Shown here: in pieces, positions 62,086-64,000 of the stretch
Position numbering within the stretch: position 1 is the first letter of the stretch
How the letters are laid out: every line of letters begins with the position of its first letter
Assembly (NCBI GenBank): GCA_039619475.1
Contig: CM077116.1
Span: forward strand, 31,693,183-31,757,182
Direction: 5' to 3'
Source: Icerya purchasi
Lineage: Eukaryota > Arthropoda > Insecta > Hemiptera > Monophlebidae
DNA length: 64,000 nucleotides
The notes under the pieces: generated by a model
The model's database searches: none
What the model saw: only the letters and a program-made list of their open reading frames with translations
What the model was told of the DNA's origin: nothing
Translations under genes and position numbers: made by a program

Positions 62086-62845
62086 GGTGTGGTTCCGTAA
62101 TAAGGCATAGACTGGAATAGAAAGTATAAGAATGTTAAGATCCGGTTTCAGCGATGGTGTTAGCATTTGGATGTAACGTTATGAGAGAAGCATTTTCGCG
62201 GTAGCGCGAGCGATCGACGCGTGCGCGGGAACGGCGCGTGCGCTTTTGCGGTGGTGGCAGTTGTGAGGGGCGAGCGGGGGACTTGGATTAACTTTCTAAT
62301 AATTCAACGATTAAATTGATTGCATAATTAATAATTCAACGATTAAATTGATTGCATAATTAATAATTCAACGATTAAATTGATTGCATAATTAATAATT
62401 CAACGATTAAATTGATTGCATAATTAATAATTCAACGATTAAATTGATTGCATAATTAAGAATTCAACGATTAAATTGATTGCATAATTAATAATTCAAC
62501 GATTAAATTGATTACATAATTAATAATTCAACGATTAAATTGATTGCATAATTAATAATTCAACGATTAAATTGATTGCATAATTAATAATTCAATGATT
62601 AAATTGATTGCGTAATTAATTAGGGACACATGGGTGCTTGGGACCCTTAATTGGGTTAATTTTCTGCAATAATCGGGGTATTCGGGTTAGTTTTTGACCT
62701 CTGATACTATTAATTAGGTTAATTTTACGAATTAATCAAGACAATAAGGTGAAATTTCGCCTCTGAGAATGACTCTTGGGTGCTATGGGTGCTATGGGTG
62801 CTGGCGGCATCCTTTGTGCGCCAGAACATATATATATATGCTACT
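62086..62845. repeat. Polinton right terminal inverted repeat (~760 bp)
   Basis: It is an inverted copy of 42398-43106, differing mainly in tandem-repeat number. It ends GCTACT next to the AATATA target duplication. Confidence 0.93.
62302..62625. repeat. 32-bp tandem repeats in right TIR, 10 copies
   Basis: The unit is the reverse complement of that in the left TIR (AACGATTAAATTGATTGCAT). Single-base variants exist (AAGAATTCAAC at ~62458, TTACATAATT at ~62512, TCAATGATT at ~62593). Confidence 0.95.
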
Positions 62846-62851
62846 AATATA
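62846..62851. repeat. Polinton 6-bp target-site duplication, right
   Basis: AATATA, the exact partner of 42392-42397. Confidence 0.9.
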
Positions 62852-64000
62852 TATTTTTTTTTGCGACAGTTTTCAATTCCACGAGTACAAAATTACCAAC
62901 TATAACCTCTTCCTGGCCAGTTTCATTGTCTTCTAAAATTTCCAAATCAGAAAAGGTTTCGCCGTCACTTTCATCACTAATGAGTTCACGATTAGGCTCA
63001 TCATTTTCTTCCTCATTGGCAATAGGCTGTTTTTTCTTCTTGAGTTTGCTCAATGATTTGAGTTTTGTTTTTTCGGCACGTTCTTCTTTTTTTTTTGCCT
63101 CTTCGGCTTTTTTTTTGTTCTTTCTTACAATTATAGTCTTGTCAGGCTTGTAATGTTATAGCTTTGGGAAAAGTTTCCCATTTTCGTTTTTTAGATAGGC
63201 CAGCATAATTTGGCATCTGATAGAAAAATGCTTTTTTGAAAGGACTTGGAACTTGATTGTCTGGTGGTTTATACTTCTCCCTTAGTATTTGTTCTCCAGA
63301 AGATTCTTGCAGAGGATTTGCAGGTGAGCATGGTGTAATCGGTGCAACACGATCAATAAAATCCGTGCATGTGAGCTCATTAATAGAAATTGATGGTGGA
63401 GTAACAAGTGGATCGTGACGAGAAATATTTTGAATACCTGAAGTTGAAGGCATTGACGTTATCATTGTTTTAGAGTTTGCTAAGAATGAATTATCATTAG
63501 TCGTATTTTCACATAAATTTAGATCTGCACCAAGTAAAATCGAGACGGCTTCATCATTTTGTACGACTTGTGGATTTGCTTCACATTTAGCATCTTTCCA
63601 CAGCTTGAAGAGCGATGTAAGTTTATCTTCTTCTAATACTGTTTCTTCCTCCTCACCATGAAAAATTTTATTAAACAGTTGTATTACATTAGGTGCAATA
63701 CGTTCCTCCAAAAGTTCAAGGAATATTACCGGCATTGTACTCGTATTGGTCGTATTATCGAAAAAACTATCATTCATGGTGCTCAAATTTTGTTTCTTCG
63801 TAAATGAATGATGTGATAGATCAAATTTGGAAAAATCAATCTGATCCACATCAAATGGACACAACCCACACGTTCTGAACCCATTTATGAAAATTTCCTT
63901 CGGCAATGTGTCAAGTACTGTTTTTATCAATGGGCAAACAGTTGCATTAGTCAAGCTCGCACCATTATTATTTATTCTAAAAGACCGTACAGTATTCTTC
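62846..64000 (-). pseudogene. pogo/Tigger-like DDE transposase gene, C-terminal half
   Basis: The minus-strand frame is open from the window edge. The conserved segment NGFRTCGLCPFDVDQIDFSK near its start is typical of the end of the DDE domain in pogo/Tigger-type transposases; the catalytic residues lie outside the window. The middle is Ser/Thr-rich and acidic. SPFKKAFFYQMPNYAGLSKK (~63220-63170) leads into a highly basic tail (RKNKKKAEEAKKKEERAEK). A one-base frame change lies at ~63145-63150. The Polinton enters after KKNIY and brings a stop codon in its first bases. The tail resumes at 42397-42159. This could be a transposon or a domesticated gene; the frame change makes present function doubtful. 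Confidence 0.72.

Larger units (their letters stand above)
42398..62845. mobile_element. Polinton/Maverick, complete (20,448 bp)
   Basis: The element starts AGTAGC and ends GCTACT, the AG...CT termini usual in Polintons, with a 6-bp duplication and long inverted repeats. It carries every hallmark gene: protein-primed DNA polymerase B, retroviral-type integrase, packaging ATPase, adenovirus-type protease, and minor and major capsid proteins. Leftward genes are coiled-coil protein, integrase, conserved protein and ATPase. Rightward genes are PLA2 protein, protease, minor capsid, a 52-aa protein, major capsid and a 313-aa protein. The polymerase is leftward near the right side. All hallmark frames are open except for an uncertain protease start, so the element may be young or recently active. 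Confidence 0.96.

Overview
This 64-kb window looks like a transposon-dense region of an arthropod nuclear genome, most likely an insect. Nearly every recognisable coding block belongs to a mobile element, poly(A) tails and target-site duplications are eukaryotic in type, the base composition is AT-rich, and the families present (I-, R1- and Jockey-type LINEs, Ty3/gypsy and BEL-like LTR elements, Helitron, pogo/Tigger, hAT, Polinton) are an insect-like mix. I saw no ordinary host gene, rRNA, tRNA or CRISPR array. The order within insects cannot be fixed from the sequence alone.

Layout. 1-10340: three plus-strand copies of one I-superfamily LINE (zinc-knuckle ORF1; endonuclease-RT-RNase H ORF2), all broken. 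11430-11878: an endonuclease fragment of Helentron type. 12219-13030: a fourth, minus-strand LINE fragment beside a ~320-335-bp satellite (13130-14690). 15983-16625: a foldback element split by a perfect 172-bp palindrome. 17581-28222: a plus-strand Ty3/gypsy element whose gag is split by an R1-clade LINE (17 bp duplicated); that LINE is itself split by a BEL-like LTR fragment and by a minus-strand Jockey LINE (15 bp duplicated). The same gag also carries a hAT MITE (8 bp duplicated). It is cut off at 28216 by a second, minus-strand gypsy element (28216-33450). Both gypsy elements carry an SGNH/GDSL-hydrolase-like domain between capsid and protease, which I regard as the most novel observation here.

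33715-34790 is a second satellite, distantly like the first; 35235-35825 is another foldback element. 36026-41199 is a Helitron: an intact Ulp1-like cysteine protease with AT-hooks, a HUH replication-initiator region broken by stops and frame changes, and an open Pif1-type helicase.

42398-62845 is a complete Polinton/Maverick (20,448 bp) with AG...CT termini, ~0.7-kb inverted repeats holding 32-bp tandem repeats, and an exact 6-bp target duplication (AATATA). It sits inside a minus-strand pogo/Tigger-like transposase gene. It encodes the full virus-like set: protein-primed DNA polymerase B, retroviral-type integrase with chromodomain, packaging ATPase, adenovirus-type protease, minor (penton) and major (double jelly-roll) capsid proteins, plus a parvovirus-type phospholipase A2 protein. 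It also has a dead F-box gene and several unassigned conserved-looking proteins. Two gene blocks diverge from a 128-bp intergenic region: capsid genes run rightward, ATPase and integrase leftward. The polymerase is separate, and 5.4 kb of AT-rich non-coding DNA follows it.
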